A DNA stretch of 64,000 bases from Chloroflexota bacterium (lineage in GTDB: Bacteria; Chloroflexota; UBA6077; JACCZL01). The notes under the pieces were generated by a model. That model saw only the letters and a list, made by a program, of their open reading frames with translations, was not told where the DNA came from and did no database searches. The position numbers and the translations under genes were made by a program. Numbering within the stretch: position 1 is the stretch's first letter; each line of letters starts with the position of its first letter. Shown piece after piece: positions 36,029 to 45,387 of the stretch. The stretch covers positions 1 through 64,000 of the forward strand of contig JADLFM010000233.1 in assembly GCA_020845495.1 (NCBI GenBank), written 5' to 3'.

Positions 36029-36165
36029 CCGTCCGTCTCCCTGGCGTATCCACCCATCAGGCCCCCGATCCTCCATGCTGAGAGCGCCACGCGCCCGTCC
36101 ATCCCCCAGTAGACGTTCGCGGCGGCGAACAGCGGTGCCCAGGCGCAGGCCGCATAGGCCGACAC
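36025..36165 (-). pseudogene. Fragment resembling the N-terminus of a DUF3995 protein
   Basis: A 46-codon frame from GTG 36165 reads VSAYAACAWAPLFAAANVYW, which resembles the first helix of DUF3995 membrane proteins (a helix followed by YWALGG-like residues), then leaves the family after GMDGR. Its TGA overlaps the ATG of the next gene in ATGA. It is far shorter than family members (about 120-150 residues), so it is probably a decayed remnant. A coupled micropeptide is the alternative. Confidence 0.35.
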
Positions 36166-36678
36166 GCCTGAAGATGACGACCGCTCGGACGATGCTTCAG
36201 GGTGAGCGACTCATGTGCTCTGGTCCGTTGGGCGAGCACCCATAGCTGCTTAGACGGTGCAGGTTCCGCGCCAGCGCGTACGGAACCCGGCGACGCCTCG
36301 GTCAAGGCGTGGCGAGGATGCGCGCCGTGGCGTGATTGTGTCCGTCCGCATGCGGGACCATCGCACGAGGCTGTGGCATGCTGATACCACGCCGCTACCG
36401 ATGGCGCCGCTGTCGTGCGGATGCCCGTCGAACCCCATCGGTACGAGTGTTGGCGGCCACAGCGTGTTGCTATCGCACTCTGCGCCGGGAGTCTGCGCCG
36501 CCGCACCATGGTCGAACGCCATCGCGCCGACCTGCCCGAAGACTGACGGAATGCCCCGTCACCATGTCGCCGGTCCACTGCGCGACACCCTGCATGACGG
36601 GGGGATCGACGGCGTGCGGGATCCGCAAGAAAGCTTTGGGCAGTATCGCCAGGCTGCGCGGCCGGCGGTCCGACCAGA
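36166..36678. other. Intergenic region without a recognisable gene
   Basis: These 513 bp lie upstream of the DUF3995-like fragment and downstream of the ABC ATPase gene. Several long open frames exist on both strands, but all have Arg/Pro/His-rich shadow composition. It may be degraded coding DNA. Confidence 0.4.
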
Positions 36679-38037
36679 TCAGGTGGGGTTCGCTGTTGCC
36701 GGCTCCTCCGCTTCGAGATAGAACTGCCCGGCATGGTCGTCGTAGGCGAACAGCTCCGCATACCGGCCCCAGTCAATCGCCGTGTCGAGTTGCCGGCGCG
36801 CCTCATCTGGACTGAAGCTTCGCTCGAGATCCTTCAGCAAACGTGCCTCTGGTACGCGGTTGCCCGGCCTGGATCTCAGCTCCCGCTCGATGCGGCGAAG
36901 CAGTTCGATCGCAATCCGCGCGTGGTAGCGGAACAGTTCTTTCTCTTCCTGCATGTCAGCGTCGGCAAAGCGCTGGCCGGCATCGGTCAGGAGGACGTCT
37001 CCCTCCTGAAGGTCCGCGAAACCGAGGAGATACGCTGCATCCGCGAGTGCGATCAGGTCGTCAGCTTCCATCCGGAGATCCCGCGCAAGCTCGTAGAGAT
37101 CCTCACGGCCGCCGAGCGACTGTAGCCGCTCGATGAACCCGGCGAGGTCCCCGATACTCACATGCGGCACGCTCTGATACTGCCGAATGGCCGGGGTCTG
37201 GACGTGTCGGGCGCCCGGAAGCAGCCGCTCGACATCTTCGTCAGGGTTGGTCAAGATCCGATAGATCGCGTCTACGAGCCCTGCGTGCGCCGCTCCCTGG
37301 CGACGCCGTTCGACGAGGGGCAGGCCAGGCAACTCGACGCGGATCCGGCCCGGGTTTGCCGCCATCAACACGAGGCGATCGGCCATAGTGACCGCCTCGT
37401 CGATATTGTGGGTCACGATTACGATCGCGCGGATGGGCAGCCGTCGCTCGGCCCAGAGGTCGAGCAGGTCGCCACGGAGATTCTCGGCGGTGAGGACGTC
37501 GAGCGCTGAGAACGGCTCGTCCATCAGCAACACTTCTGGCTCAAACGCCAGAGCGCGAGCGAAGCCGACCCGCTGGCGCATACCTCCCGAGAGCTCCTTC
37601 GGGTAGGCATGCTCGAAACCATCCAGCCCTACGATGTCGATCGCGTCGAGCACGCGCTGCTGCCGGTCGTTGGCTGACAGTTCCTTTGCCAGGAGGCCGA
37701 GCTCAACATTCTGGTATACGGTCAGCCAGGGAAAGAGGGCAAAGGTCTGGAAGACCATGGCTACGTGTCGATTTGGGCCGCTGAGCGGCCGGTCATGCAC
37801 GAGCACGGTCCCAGAGGAGGGCTCGAGCAGCCCGGCCAGGATCCGCAGCAGCGTCGACTTGCCGCACCCTGACGGACCGAGGAGGGCGACGAACTCCCCA
37901 TCACGTAGTTCCAGGTCGATGTCGTCGAGGGCCAGGAAGCGGCTCGCGCCTTCGCCGTAGAACCTGGTGAGGCCACGCGCGGCGAGTAAGGCGACGGAAC
38001 TATCAGTCGGCTGGATGGTACGGGGCTCTGAGGGCAT
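36679..38037 (-). CDS. ABC transporter ATP-binding protein with AAA-associated C-terminal domain (nitrate/sulfonate type)
   Basis: A 452-residue ATPase. Residues 20-265 are an ABC domain with Walker A GPSGCGKST (54-62), Q-loop FQTFALFPWLTV, signature LSGGMRQRV, Walker B EVLLMDEPFSALD and switch His in VTHNID. Residues about 300-440 match the AAA-associated C-terminal helical domain found on nitrate/sulfonate/bicarbonate-type ATPases (DLAGFIERLQSLGGREDLYELARDLRMEADDLIALADAA). GGAGGAG lies ahead of ATG 38037. It follows the fused permease gene by 63 bp on the same strand, so the two are an operon. A binding protein is missing from the window. Confidence 0.92.
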   Translation of the reverse strand: MPSEPRTIQPTDSSVALLAARGLTRFYGEGASRFLALDDIDLELRDGEFVALLGPSGCGKSTLLRILAGLLEPSSGTVLVHDRPLSGPNRHVAMVFQTFALFPWLTVYQNVELGLLAKELSANDRQQRVLDAIDIVGLDGFEHAYPKELSGGMRQRVGFARALAFEPEVLLMDEPFSALDVLTAENLRGDLLDLWAERRLPIRAIVIVTHNIDEAVTMADRLVLMAANPGRIRVELPGLPLVERRRQGAAHAGLVDAIYRILTNPDEDVERLLPGARHVQTPAIRQYQSVPHVSIGDLAGFIERLQSLGGREDLYELARDLRMEADDLIALADAAYLLGFADLQEGDVLLTDAGQRFADADMQEEKELFRYHARIAIELLRRIERELRSRPGNRVPEARLLKDLERSFSPDEARRQLDTAIDWGRYAELFAYDDHAGQFYLEAEEPATANPT

Positions 38038-38100
38038 CGCTCTCCTCCACACCTCCGGGCATCCAGCGGCGAGGTGGCCGGCGAGGTGTCTCGCTCTCTA

Positions 38101-39861
38101 TTAGTCCAGACGGTACCGGCGCTCGGCGAGACGATAGAACCGGCGCCAGATGAAGCGGTTGAGCAGCACCACGATGGCGGCCATCGTCACAGTAGCAGCC
38201 AGAAGCAGGGGGTAGTCTGCCGCGTCAGCGGCGATGGCGATCGTGGCACCCAGGCCAACGGTGACGAATCGGCTGCCGCCGAATGTCACGTACTCGGAAA
38301 CGACGCTCGCGTTCCAGGCGCCGCCAGTCGCCGTGATCGCACCTGTGACGAGGTAGGGAAAGATCGCGGGCAAAATGACGTAGCGCCACCGATGCCATCC
38401 CGTTACCTGGTAGATGTCTGCCGTGTCGCGCAAGTCAGTCGGGATGGCGCTGGCGCCAGCGATAACGTTGAAGAGGATGTACCACTGGGTGCCAAGCAAC
38501 ATGAGGCCGATCGCCGCGATCTCCAGTCCGCCGGGTCGGGCGAGCACGGCCAGCAGGAGGACGGGGAACAGTGCTGTCGCCGGTACGGCGGCCACAATCT
38601 GCACGATCGGCTGGACGTGGCGTGCAAGCCGAGGGTTCAGCCCGATGGCTACCCCGACCGGCACCGTCCAGGCCGCACCGATCGCGACAGCCGCCATGGT
38701 GCGTCCGAGCGTTGCCGCCGCACCCACCCCAAGCGCCGCCCAATCGTCTGCCGTCACCTGCGAGAGAAGCCGTCCGGCCGCGTAGCCGCTCCAGAGGAGG
38801 CCGGCCGCTCCGAGGACGATGAGCAGACCCGGCACGACTCGGACGGCATCCCACACGCGTGCCCCACGCCCTCCCCTGGTGCTGACAGGTGCGCTGGGCA
38901 GAGGAAAGACCCGACCCATGAGACGATCTACTGCTTCGCCAAAGGGCTCGACGATGCGACCCCCGAACCAGGCAAGCGCGCGGGACCGTTGTAGGATGTT
39001 CAGAATGGCCGACGAGGTCGGGACACCTTCGGTCTGTTCGACTCGAAATCGCACCGACCAGGCAACGAGCGGCCGCCACACGAGCAAGTCGATCAGCACG
39101 ATCACCGCGACCAGCGTTGTCAGTCCGGCAAGGAGCGCGGGGACGTCCCCGGCGTCAGCCGCGGTCTGAAGATACGAGCCGAGCCCCGGCAGCCGGAAGT
39201 CCTGCTCGCCCAGCACGAACTGCTCGGCGGCCATCAAGAAGAACCAGCCGCCGGCCCAACTCATCATTGAGTTCCAGACCAGGGAGATGGCTCCGAACGG
39301 GAGTTCGAGCCTGGTGAATCGGCGCCAGGCATTGAGACGGTAGATCGTCGCCGCCTCATGCATCTCCTTCGGGATCGTCACCAACGACTGATGGAATCCG
39401 AATGCCAGATTCCAGGCCTGGCTGGTGAAGATCAGAACGATCGCTGCCGGCTCCAGGCCGAGGTTACGCCCCGGGAACAGCGCAACGAGCGCCAGGACTA
39501 CCCCCGGCATGAACGAGAGGATCGGGATGCTCTGGAGGATGTCCAGGAGCGGGAGCATGACCCACTCGGCCGGCCGGCTCGCGACGGCGATACGAGCGTA
39601 GATCAGGCTGAACAGCAGCGAGAGCACGTAGGCAAGCGCCATGCGAAGGACTGATAGTCCGGCATAGGCTGGCAGCGCGTTGAGGGCCAGGTCGATCTCG
39701 ACACCGGGCGTAAAGGGGGCCGCCCAACGTCTCACGGCGGCGACGATCCCGGCGATGACGAACCCGATGGCGATGAAGAGTACGAGGTCGACGAGCCAGG
39801 CCAGATGCGACCGACGCCGATTGATAGTCCGAGCGTCCGGTCGGAAGTAGGTCTGGGTCAT
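38101..39861 (-). CDS. Fused two-domain ABC permease (nitrate/sulfonate type)
   Basis: A 586-residue membrane protein with about twelve helices made of two tandem BPD_transp_1 domains. The first EAA loop is EMHEAATIYRLNAWRRFTRLELPFG (about 165-190) and the second DLRDTADIYQVTGWHRWRYVILP (about 485-510), joined by a cytoplasmic linker rich in Arg/Gly. Other permeases of this family are homodimers of one domain, so the fusion makes one polypeptide do the work of both subunits. The next gene is its ATPase. The substrate is probably an anion such as nitrate, sulfonate or bicarbonate, going by family only. Confidence 0.9.
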   Translation of the reverse strand: MTQTYFRPDARTINRRRSHLAWLVDLVLFIAIGFVIAGIVAAVRRWAAPFTPGVEIDLALNALPAYAGLSVLRMALAYVLSLLFSLIYARIAVASRPAEWVMLPLLDILQSIPILSFMPGVVLALVALFPGRNLGLEPAAIVLIFTSQAWNLAFGFHQSLVTIPKEMHEAATIYRLNAWRRFTRLELPFGAISLVWNSMMSWAGGWFFLMAAEQFVLGEQDFRLPGLGSYLQTAADAGDVPALLAGLTTLVAVIVLIDLLVWRPLVAWSVRFRVEQTEGVPTSSAILNILQRSRALAWFGGRIVEPFGEAVDRLMGRVFPLPSAPVSTRGGRGARVWDAVRVVPGLLIVLGAAGLLWSGYAAGRLLSQVTADDWAALGVGAAATLGRTMAAVAIGAAWTVPVGVAIGLNPRLARHVQPIVQIVAAVPATALFPVLLLAVLARPGGLEIAAIGLMLLGTQWYILFNVIAGASAIPTDLRDTADIYQVTGWHRWRYVILPAIFPYLVTGAITATGGAWNASVVSEYVTFGGSRFVTVGLGATIAIAADAADYPLLLAATVTMAAIVVLLNRFIWRRFYRLAERRYRLD

Positions 39862-40382
39862 TGCGCCCCCTGACCGTTGTCACTGGCGATAAGAAATCCC
39901 TCGCCCGATCGGGAGCCGTCTTATCAGAACCCGGCGGACGGTCGGCCGAGGATAGCACGACGCTCACCAACCGCCCGGTGGGCAACACCGCCGGTGACAA
40001 ACCCGTCTCAGATTACCGCGAGACGATGGGCGCACTGTTTTCAGGGCCGGGCAGGCTCCTCGTTGGCTCGCGCGGAGCATGTAACTCGACCTGAAGGAAG
40101 CGGCGGCTACACCGAAGGCATCTTCGACGGGCCTCGGGCAGGGATCGTTCTGGACGGCCGCCCGAGAGGCGTCATCAAGCTGGCGCTCAGGGCTGGAGCA
40201 CCGACTCGCGTCGCATCGGCAGCACCCGACAGGTCTCGAAACAGGCCGTCACAGGCAGAGCCGCCGGCGTCGTAAGGGAAGGCGCTCGCACACGCCCGAG
40301 ATGCTGTGTTAGGGGACATAGCTTCGGGTGAGGCTGGTAGGCTGGGGCAGGCACTAACCCTGTTAGCGGGCATATCGATCGA
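39862..40382. other. Intergenic region without a gene
   Basis: These 521 bp lie between the fused permease gene and the DUF3626 gene, both on the minus strand. Open frames here have no protein-like character. A substrate-binding protein gene might have been expected at this place and is absent. Confidence 0.45.
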
Positions 40383-41264
40383 TCACGGTCCGATGGGCGT
40401 GCCGAAGCGCGCCAGGTAGTGCCAGATGCGCTTGAGGGCCTGCCCATCATGGTGTCCGGCGCGCGCCGCCGCACCGATGATACGTGCGTCGACGTAGCCG
40501 TCAACAGCGAGGGTACAGCCAAGCGCCACAATCGGCTCGCTACGATAGCCGGGATGGCGGCGTAGCTCGTCCACGCTGAGCCGGAAGCCCGGATGCCATT
40601 CCACCGGACAGGGCAAGGTGCGGGCGAGCGCTTCGGCCTCGGTGCCACGAAAGCAGGGATCGAGGACGAGCGCCTCGACGTCACGATCCAGGCGCACAAT
40701 GCCATGCACCTGGGCTTCAATGTAGGCGTCGAGTGCGTCCCGGTCATCGCATTCGGCACGCTCGATCAGCGCCATCCGCGACGCGACGCCGAAATGGACC
40801 GGCTCGAAGTAGCTGTCCGGATAGCAGAACGTCGAACGCTCCAGCGTTTCTCCGCTCAGGCGAACGTACGCCGAGCCGAATCGAGGCGCGCCGCCGGTCG
40901 GCGCCCGCTGGTAATTGAGCGCGCCGTACTTCGGCCGTAGCATCGCGGGGGCATCGTCGTAGGCGCCGCCGAAAATGCGGCTCTCCCAGTGCCAGCGATC
41001 TCCGCCGGGATGCGCGGTCAATCCGCCATTACTGGTGCCGGTCTCGAACTGCGACCGATAGACGCCGTCTCGGGCCATGGCCACGAGCAGCGGTGCCCCC
41101 TTGAGCGTGAGGCGCTCCGGGTGGAACTGCAAGGTCACCCGCAGCGTCGGATCGAGCGGCTCTCCGCACGATAGCGCTGCAATGTGCTCGATCGCCCGTC
41201 GCGGCGGGTCAGCGTCGATTGATGGCCTCACTGGCCTCATTGGGTGAGTCATACTCCGATACAT
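40383..41264 (-). CDS. DUF3626 protein
   Basis: A 293-residue soluble protein. Family markers run in order: RVTLQFHPERLTLKGAPLLVAMARDGVYRSQFETGTSNGGLTAHPGGDRWHWESRIFGGAYDD, RPKYGALNYQRAPTGGAPRFGSAYVRLS, and the C-terminal PVEWHPGFRLSVDELRRHPGYR. Residues such as the QFETG/NGG block and the RPKYGALN block look like a nucleotide-binding pocket, and ADP-ribosyl transferase ancestry has been suggested to me by the RxxYGALN-like pattern, but that is only an impression. ATG 41264 follows GAGGGCGC; ATGs at 41252 and 41240 are alternatives. Confidence 0.82.
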   Translation of the reverse strand: MYRSMTHPMRPVRPSIDADPPRRAIEHIAALSCGEPLDPTLRVTLQFHPERLTLKGAPLLVAMARDGVYRSQFETGTSNGGLTAHPGGDRWHWESRIFGGAYDDAPAMLRPKYGALNYQRAPTGGAPRFGSAYVRLSGETLERSTFCYPDSYFEPVHFGVASRMALIERAECDDRDALDAYIEAQVHGIVRLDRDVEALVLDPCFRGTEAEALARTLPCPVEWHPGFRLSVDELRRHPGYRSEPIVALGCTLAVDGYVDARIIGAAARAGHHDGQALKRIWHYLARFGTPIGP

Positions 41265-41356
41265 GCGCCCTCGCTACTCAGCATTTACAGCCGGTGAGGC
41301 AGGACAGGTGCATCTGGAACCGCACGTCAGCGAAGGACGGACCACGGACGGCCAGG

Positions 41357-41938
41357 TCAGGGCGCGGCAGAGTCGGGCGGTGCGCCTGTCGGCGGCGGGG
41401 TCGCAGGGTGCTGGCTGGCGTAGCGGCGGGCGGCGAGGGCGTACGCCTCGACGAGGAGCGGCCGGACCGTCTCGAACGTCTCGGCGCTTGGGTTGAGCAC
41501 GCAGACCCAGTGCATCTGCCCGTAGACCGGGTGCGGCATCACCCGATCCAGGGCCGTGAAGTCATAGCCGCTCTGTGCGCCGGTACCTGGGTCGGTACTG
41601 GCCCTGGTGTCGGTACTGGCCGTGGCGTCGGTACTGGCCGTGGCGTCGGTACTGGCCGTGGCGTCGGACGCTGGCGTCTCTCTGCCGAACAGCCGCCTGA
41701 ACGCTTCCCCGCTGACGCCAACGTTCAGGCGGTACACCGACGCGCGGTTCAGGTCCGAGAACTGGTCGTACTCGTCGTTCGTCACCAGCGTGGCGAACGG
41801 GAACCGATGGTCGGGCGGAAGGTCTCCGCCAGGGTTGTAGAAGAAGAAGCTGTTACCCGATGTAACGACGACGTCCACGCCGCCCAGCGTCTCGGCGATG
41901 GCGCGAGAAATCGCGGCTTCGTCCAGGTGCTCTGGCAT
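41357..41938 (-). CDS. DUF6194 family protein
   Basis: A 193-residue cytoplasmic protein. Conserved blocks are NSFFFYNPGGDLPPDHRFPFATLVTNDEYDQFSDLNRASVYRLNVGVSGEAFRRLF and, near the end, YDFTALDRVMPHPVYGQMHWVCVLNPSAETFETVRPLLVEAYALAARR. This matches DUF6194, a family common in Actinobacteria and Chloroflexota whose role is unknown (the fold seems related to MmcQ/YjbR-like proteins). Between the two blocks is an Ala/Ser/Thr/Asp insert encoded by an 18-bp repeat. ATG 41938 follows AAGGGAG. Confidence 0.83.
   Translation of the reverse strand: MPEHLDEAAISRAIAETLGGVDVVVTSGNSFFFYNPGGDLPPDHRFPFATLVTNDEYDQFSDLNRASVYRLNVGVSGEAFRRLFGRETPASDATASTDATASTDATASTDTRASTDPGTGAQSGYDFTALDRVMPHPVYGQMHWVCVLNPSAETFETVRPLLVEAYALAARRYASQHPATPPPTGAPPDSAAP
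41591..41662. repeat. 18-bp intragenic tandem repeat, four copies
   Basis: GTCGGTACTGGCCGTGGC is repeated at 41591 (variant), 41609, 41627 and 41645. On the minus strand it encodes ASTDAT units in a loop of the DUF6194 protein, and the period keeps the frame. Confidence 0.9.
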
Positions 41939-42456
41939 GATGCTCCCTTCTGGCACGCGGAGGGGGGCAGTCCGAGGCGTGGGCCGGCCAGGCCGACTGG
42001 TCGTCGTCGAGCCACGCGTGCCGTCACGGAGGCGGTTACACCCCCGCACGTCACCTGACCGTGCGCGGGTGGGTGGCGTGCTCGTTCGAAAAGCATGCCA
42101 TCGAAGGCGAGATCCGGCCAGCATGGCCCTCCTTGGATTGTAGGCCACAGGTCATAGGCCGCGCCGGATCTCGCCGCACGTCACGGTATGAGCGTCAGCC
42201 GGCCGCACGACGCTGGCCCGGCCAACACGCCGGGAGCGGCTGAGCGGGCGGGCATGGCTGGACGTCCGCGATCCGGCCGTTACACCGAAGCCCGGGTGAA
42301 ACTCACCTGCGATACGCGTGCGATCGTGTATGACCATGGGGGTTCCATCGTGGTTCTGGTGTAGGGCCGGACGATCGCATGGAAGCGGCTGGCCCAAGGC
42401 GGCTGAGCTGAGCGACCTCGCCTGACGACAGACCCGATTCGGGAGGCGCTGAACGA
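41939..42456. other. Divergent intergenic region
   Basis: These 518 bp between the DUF6194 gene and the PEP-synthase-like gene contain no convincing gene. Both promoters should be here, but no clear hexamers were recognised. Confidence 0.4.
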
Positions 42457-45099
42457 GTGCCGACGCCACGAGGTGAACACGCTCCCTTTGTCGCTCCGCT
42501 GGATGCGTTTGGCCGCGCCGACGTTGACCGTGCGGGTGGCAAGGGCGCCAATCTCGGGGAACTGATTCGCGCTGGCTTCCCGGTGCCGCCCGGGTTCGTG
42601 CTTACGACCGCTGCCTACGACCGCTTCGTCACTGAGGCTGGCCTGGATCAGCGCATCCGCGTCGCGCTGTCGGAGACGAACGACGGCGGCGCCTCGGCGC
42701 TCCGAGAAGCGTTCACGACGGCCACCCTGCCGGACGACGTCGCCACCGTCGTAGTAGCGGGATACCGTGCGCTGGGGGGCGGCAGCGTCGCCGTTCGGTC
42801 CAGCGCGACGGGCGAGGATTTGCCGAGCGCGACGTTCGCCGGCCAGCAGGAGACCTTCCTCGGTGTGATCGGCGAGGACGCCCTGATGGACGCGATCCGT
42901 GGCTGCTGGGCCTCGCTCTGGTCCGAGCGCGCCATCGCGTACCGGCGAGCGCACGGCGTGGATGACGCGACGGTCAAGCTCGCCGTGGTGGTGCAGCGGC
43001 TCGTCTCGGCTGACGTGGCGGGTGTGCTCTTCACCGCCAACCCGATCACCGGCGCCCGCGACGAGGTCGTGGTAGACGCCAGCCCGGGCCTCGGCGAGGC
43101 CGTCGCCGGCGGGCTGGTGACGCCGGATCACTACGTCGTCAACAAGCCCAACCTGGAGATCAGGGCGCGGACGGCCGGCCGCCGAGAAGTAGTGATCCGC
43201 GCCCGAGACGGCGGCGGGACCGAGCGGACTCGCCCAGCGGCAGCGGATGGCGCAGCCGCGCTCGCCGACGAGGACATCCGGCAATTGGTGCGTCTGGGCA
43301 TCGCCATTGAGGAGCACTACGGCGCGCCACAGGATGTCGAGTGGGCGCGCGCAGGCGGTCGCACTTTCATCGTGCAGGCGCGGCCGATCACCGCGCTGCT
43401 GCCATCGCCCGTGTCGTCTTCGCGCGTGGCGTCTGTGCCCCGCCTACTCTCTCCTCGCTCACTCTTCTCGGGCCTGACCCCCCCACGCGCCGCCGTACCC
43501 ACGTTGCGCCGGCCTTCCCGCATCCCGAACTTCGCGGGCGAGATCTTCCCGATTCGTCCGTACCCGCTCGATCTGACCACCCACATACCGGTCGCTCTCC
43601 GGGCCGTTGGCGATGCCATGGCCCGGCCGCTCGGCATCGCGTTTCCGACCGTGGAGCGGTCGATCATGGTGCAAGACGGGGTGGCGCTCCGGCTAACCGG
43701 CTTCACCCCTCGCCCGACGTGGCGCACGCTCTACCGACCGCTGCTCTCGCTCTGGCAGCGTCGCCGCGTCGATCTGGCTCGCTGGCACGACGATGTGATC
43801 GTCGCTCGGGCAGTTCAGCAAGCCCACGCCCTCGAGGAACGCGACCTGTCGGCCCTCTCCTGGGACGAGGTGCTCCGGACGCTCCACGAGGCGCTCGCGC
43901 TCATCATGTTCGTGGCCCAACTGCGCCACCGCTATTTCCCACAGGCAGTTCGGAACGTCGTGCTTCTGTGGCTACTCCTCAGGCTGGCCGGCCGGCAGGA
44001 CCAGTACGGCGTGCTCGTCTCGGGTGTGGAGAACAAGACGCTCGAGCTGAACCGCGCGCTGGAGCGGCTGGCGGGCACGATCCGCTCCAGCGACGCGCTG
44101 CGGCACCTGTTCGCGGAGACCGAGGCCGCCAGCCTCCCAACTGCCCTCGCAGCAGCGCCGGAGGCCCGACCGTTCCTGGCGGCGCTCCAGACGTTCCTGC
44201 GGGACTACGGCCACCGTGAGTCGATGGTGAGCATGATGTCCCAGCCGACCTGGAAGGACGCTCCGGAGATCCCGCTTGGCATCCTCAAGGCGCTCGCTGC
44301 TGCCGAGCCTCCGACCGCGCCGGCCGGGCCGGCGGAGTGGGAGCGCGCCCGGGATGTTCTGCTCGCGCGCTCGCTCCTCGGACGGCCGCCCCTGCGCAAG
44401 ATCTTTCTCCGGCTGCTGGTCGGCGCCCGACACTTCGGCCATGTGCGCGAGGACACCCATTTCTACCTGACCCTGCCGATGCCGGCCGAGCGACGGTGCG
44501 CTCTGGAACTGGGGCGGCGGCTGGTCGACGCCGGGGTGCTGGAACGGGCTGAGGACGTCTTTCATCTCACACTCGCCGAGCTGGAGGAAGCTGGTCAGCC
44601 ATGGCCCCCAACGGCGGATATGGTGCGGCGACTGGCCGTCAAGGTGGCGGACCGCAAGGCGCGCCGTGCGGCGCTGGCAGGGCAGCCGTTTGCCGAGCCT
44701 GTCGTGCCGTCCTCAGGAACGAGTGAACGCGCGCTCGTCGCGGGGCTACCGGCCAGCCCTGGTATCGCCGAAGGGCCGGTCTGCATCGTCCACGGTCCCG
44801 ACGAGTTCGGCAAACTCCAGCCCGGAGATGTGCTGGTTGCGTCGTTCACGAACCCGGCCTGGACGCCGCTCTTTCCCCGTGCAGCCGCGGTAATCGCGGA
44901 CACCGGCGGCCCGATCTCCCACGCCGCCATCGTCGCCCGGGAATACGGTGTCCCGGCTGTCCTGGGCACGGGCAGCGGGACGACGGCGCTGGTGGACGGC
45001 CAGCGCGTCCGCGTCGACGGCACGCGAGGACAGGTGTTCGCGGTTGAGCCGCGCGAGGAAGGTACGCGGTGTCGGCGCTCGTACCGGGAGCCCTCCTGA
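42457..45099 (+). CDS. PEP/pyruvate-binding and PEP-utilising enzyme, rifampicin phosphotransferase-like
   Basis: An 880-residue enzyme with the layout of PEP synthases and of rifampicin phosphotransferases: an ATP-grasp domain (about 10-330: GGKGANLGELIRAGFPVPPGFVLT, RSSATGEDLPSATFAGQQETFL, TGARDEVVVDASPGLGEAV, VEWARAGGRTFIVQARPI), a middle domain of about 400 residues and a C-terminal phosphohistidine domain with His822 in GGPISHAAIVAREYGVPAVLG. The middle part (RIPNFAGEIFPIRPYPLDLTT...) is longer and more helical than in housekeeping PEP synthase (about 790 residues) and is where Rph enzymes bind rifamycin. It may therefore phosphorylate an antibiotic or another small molecule. Start GTG 42457, behind GGGAGG. 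Confidence 0.85.
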   Translation: MPTPRGEHAPFVAPLDAFGRADVDRAGGKGANLGELIRAGFPVPPGFVLTTAAYDRFVTEAGLDQRIRVALSETNDGGASALREAFTTATLPDDVATVVVAGYRALGGGSVAVRSSATGEDLPSATFAGQQETFLGVIGEDALMDAIRGCWASLWSERAIAYRRAHGVDDATVKLAVVVQRLVSADVAGVLFTANPITGARDEVVVDASPGLGEAVAGGLVTPDHYVVNKPNLEIRARTAGRREVVIRARDGGGTERTRPAAADGAAALADEDIRQLVRLGIAIEEHYGAPQDVEWARAGGRTFIVQARPITALLPSPVSSSRVASVPRLLSPRSLFSGLTPPRAAVPTLRRPSRIPNFAGEIFPIRPYPLDLTTHIPVALRAVGDAMARPLGIAFPTVERSIMVQDGVALRLTGFTPRPTWRTLYRPLLSLWQRRRVDLARWHDDVIVARAVQQAHALEERDLSALSWDEVLRTLHEALALIMFVAQLRHRYFPQAVRNVVLLWLLLRLAGRQDQYGVLVSGVENKTLELNRALERLAGTIRSSDALRHLFAETEAASLPTALAAAPEARPFLAALQTFLRDYGHRESMVSMMSQPTWKDAPEIPLGILKALAAAEPPTAPAGPAEWERARDVLLARSLLGRPPLRKIFLRLLVGARHFGHVREDTHFYLTLPMPAERRCALELGRRLVDAGVLERAEDVFHLTLAELEEAGQPWPPTADMVRRLAVKVADRKARRAALAGQPFAEPVVPSSGTSERALVAGLPASPGIAEGPVCIVHGPDEFGKLQPGDVLVASFTNPAWTPLFPRAAAVIADTGGPISHAAIVAREYGVPAVLGTGSGTTALVDGQRVRVDGTRGQVFAVEPREEGTRCRRSYREPS

Positions 45100-45387
45100 G
45101 CGCCGCCCCGCGGCAGATCCACCCGTGCATCGACCTATGCCCGGTCCCCGCTCGATCCCGTCGCCCGCTCGTTCGCTTGCGATCGCGGGGGCGTATCCTC
45201 GTGCACCCTGGTACCTGGTGCTGATCCACAACTCGAGGTCGAGAATCCCCTCCGAGACATTCCAAAATTTCGCGCGTGGGCATGCACGAGGGCAACAGAC
45301 CTTCGTCCTTTCAGGCTGATCTGCTCCCGTTGACCGAGGGCCGCCAGCCAGGGGAGACCTTCGCCAACCTGGATGCTGGCCCGGTCC

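Noticed and set aside
36057..36806. 249-residue minus-strand frame
   Set aside because: Arg/Pro/Ser-rich, crosses the end of the ABC ATPase gene and has no recognisable motif.
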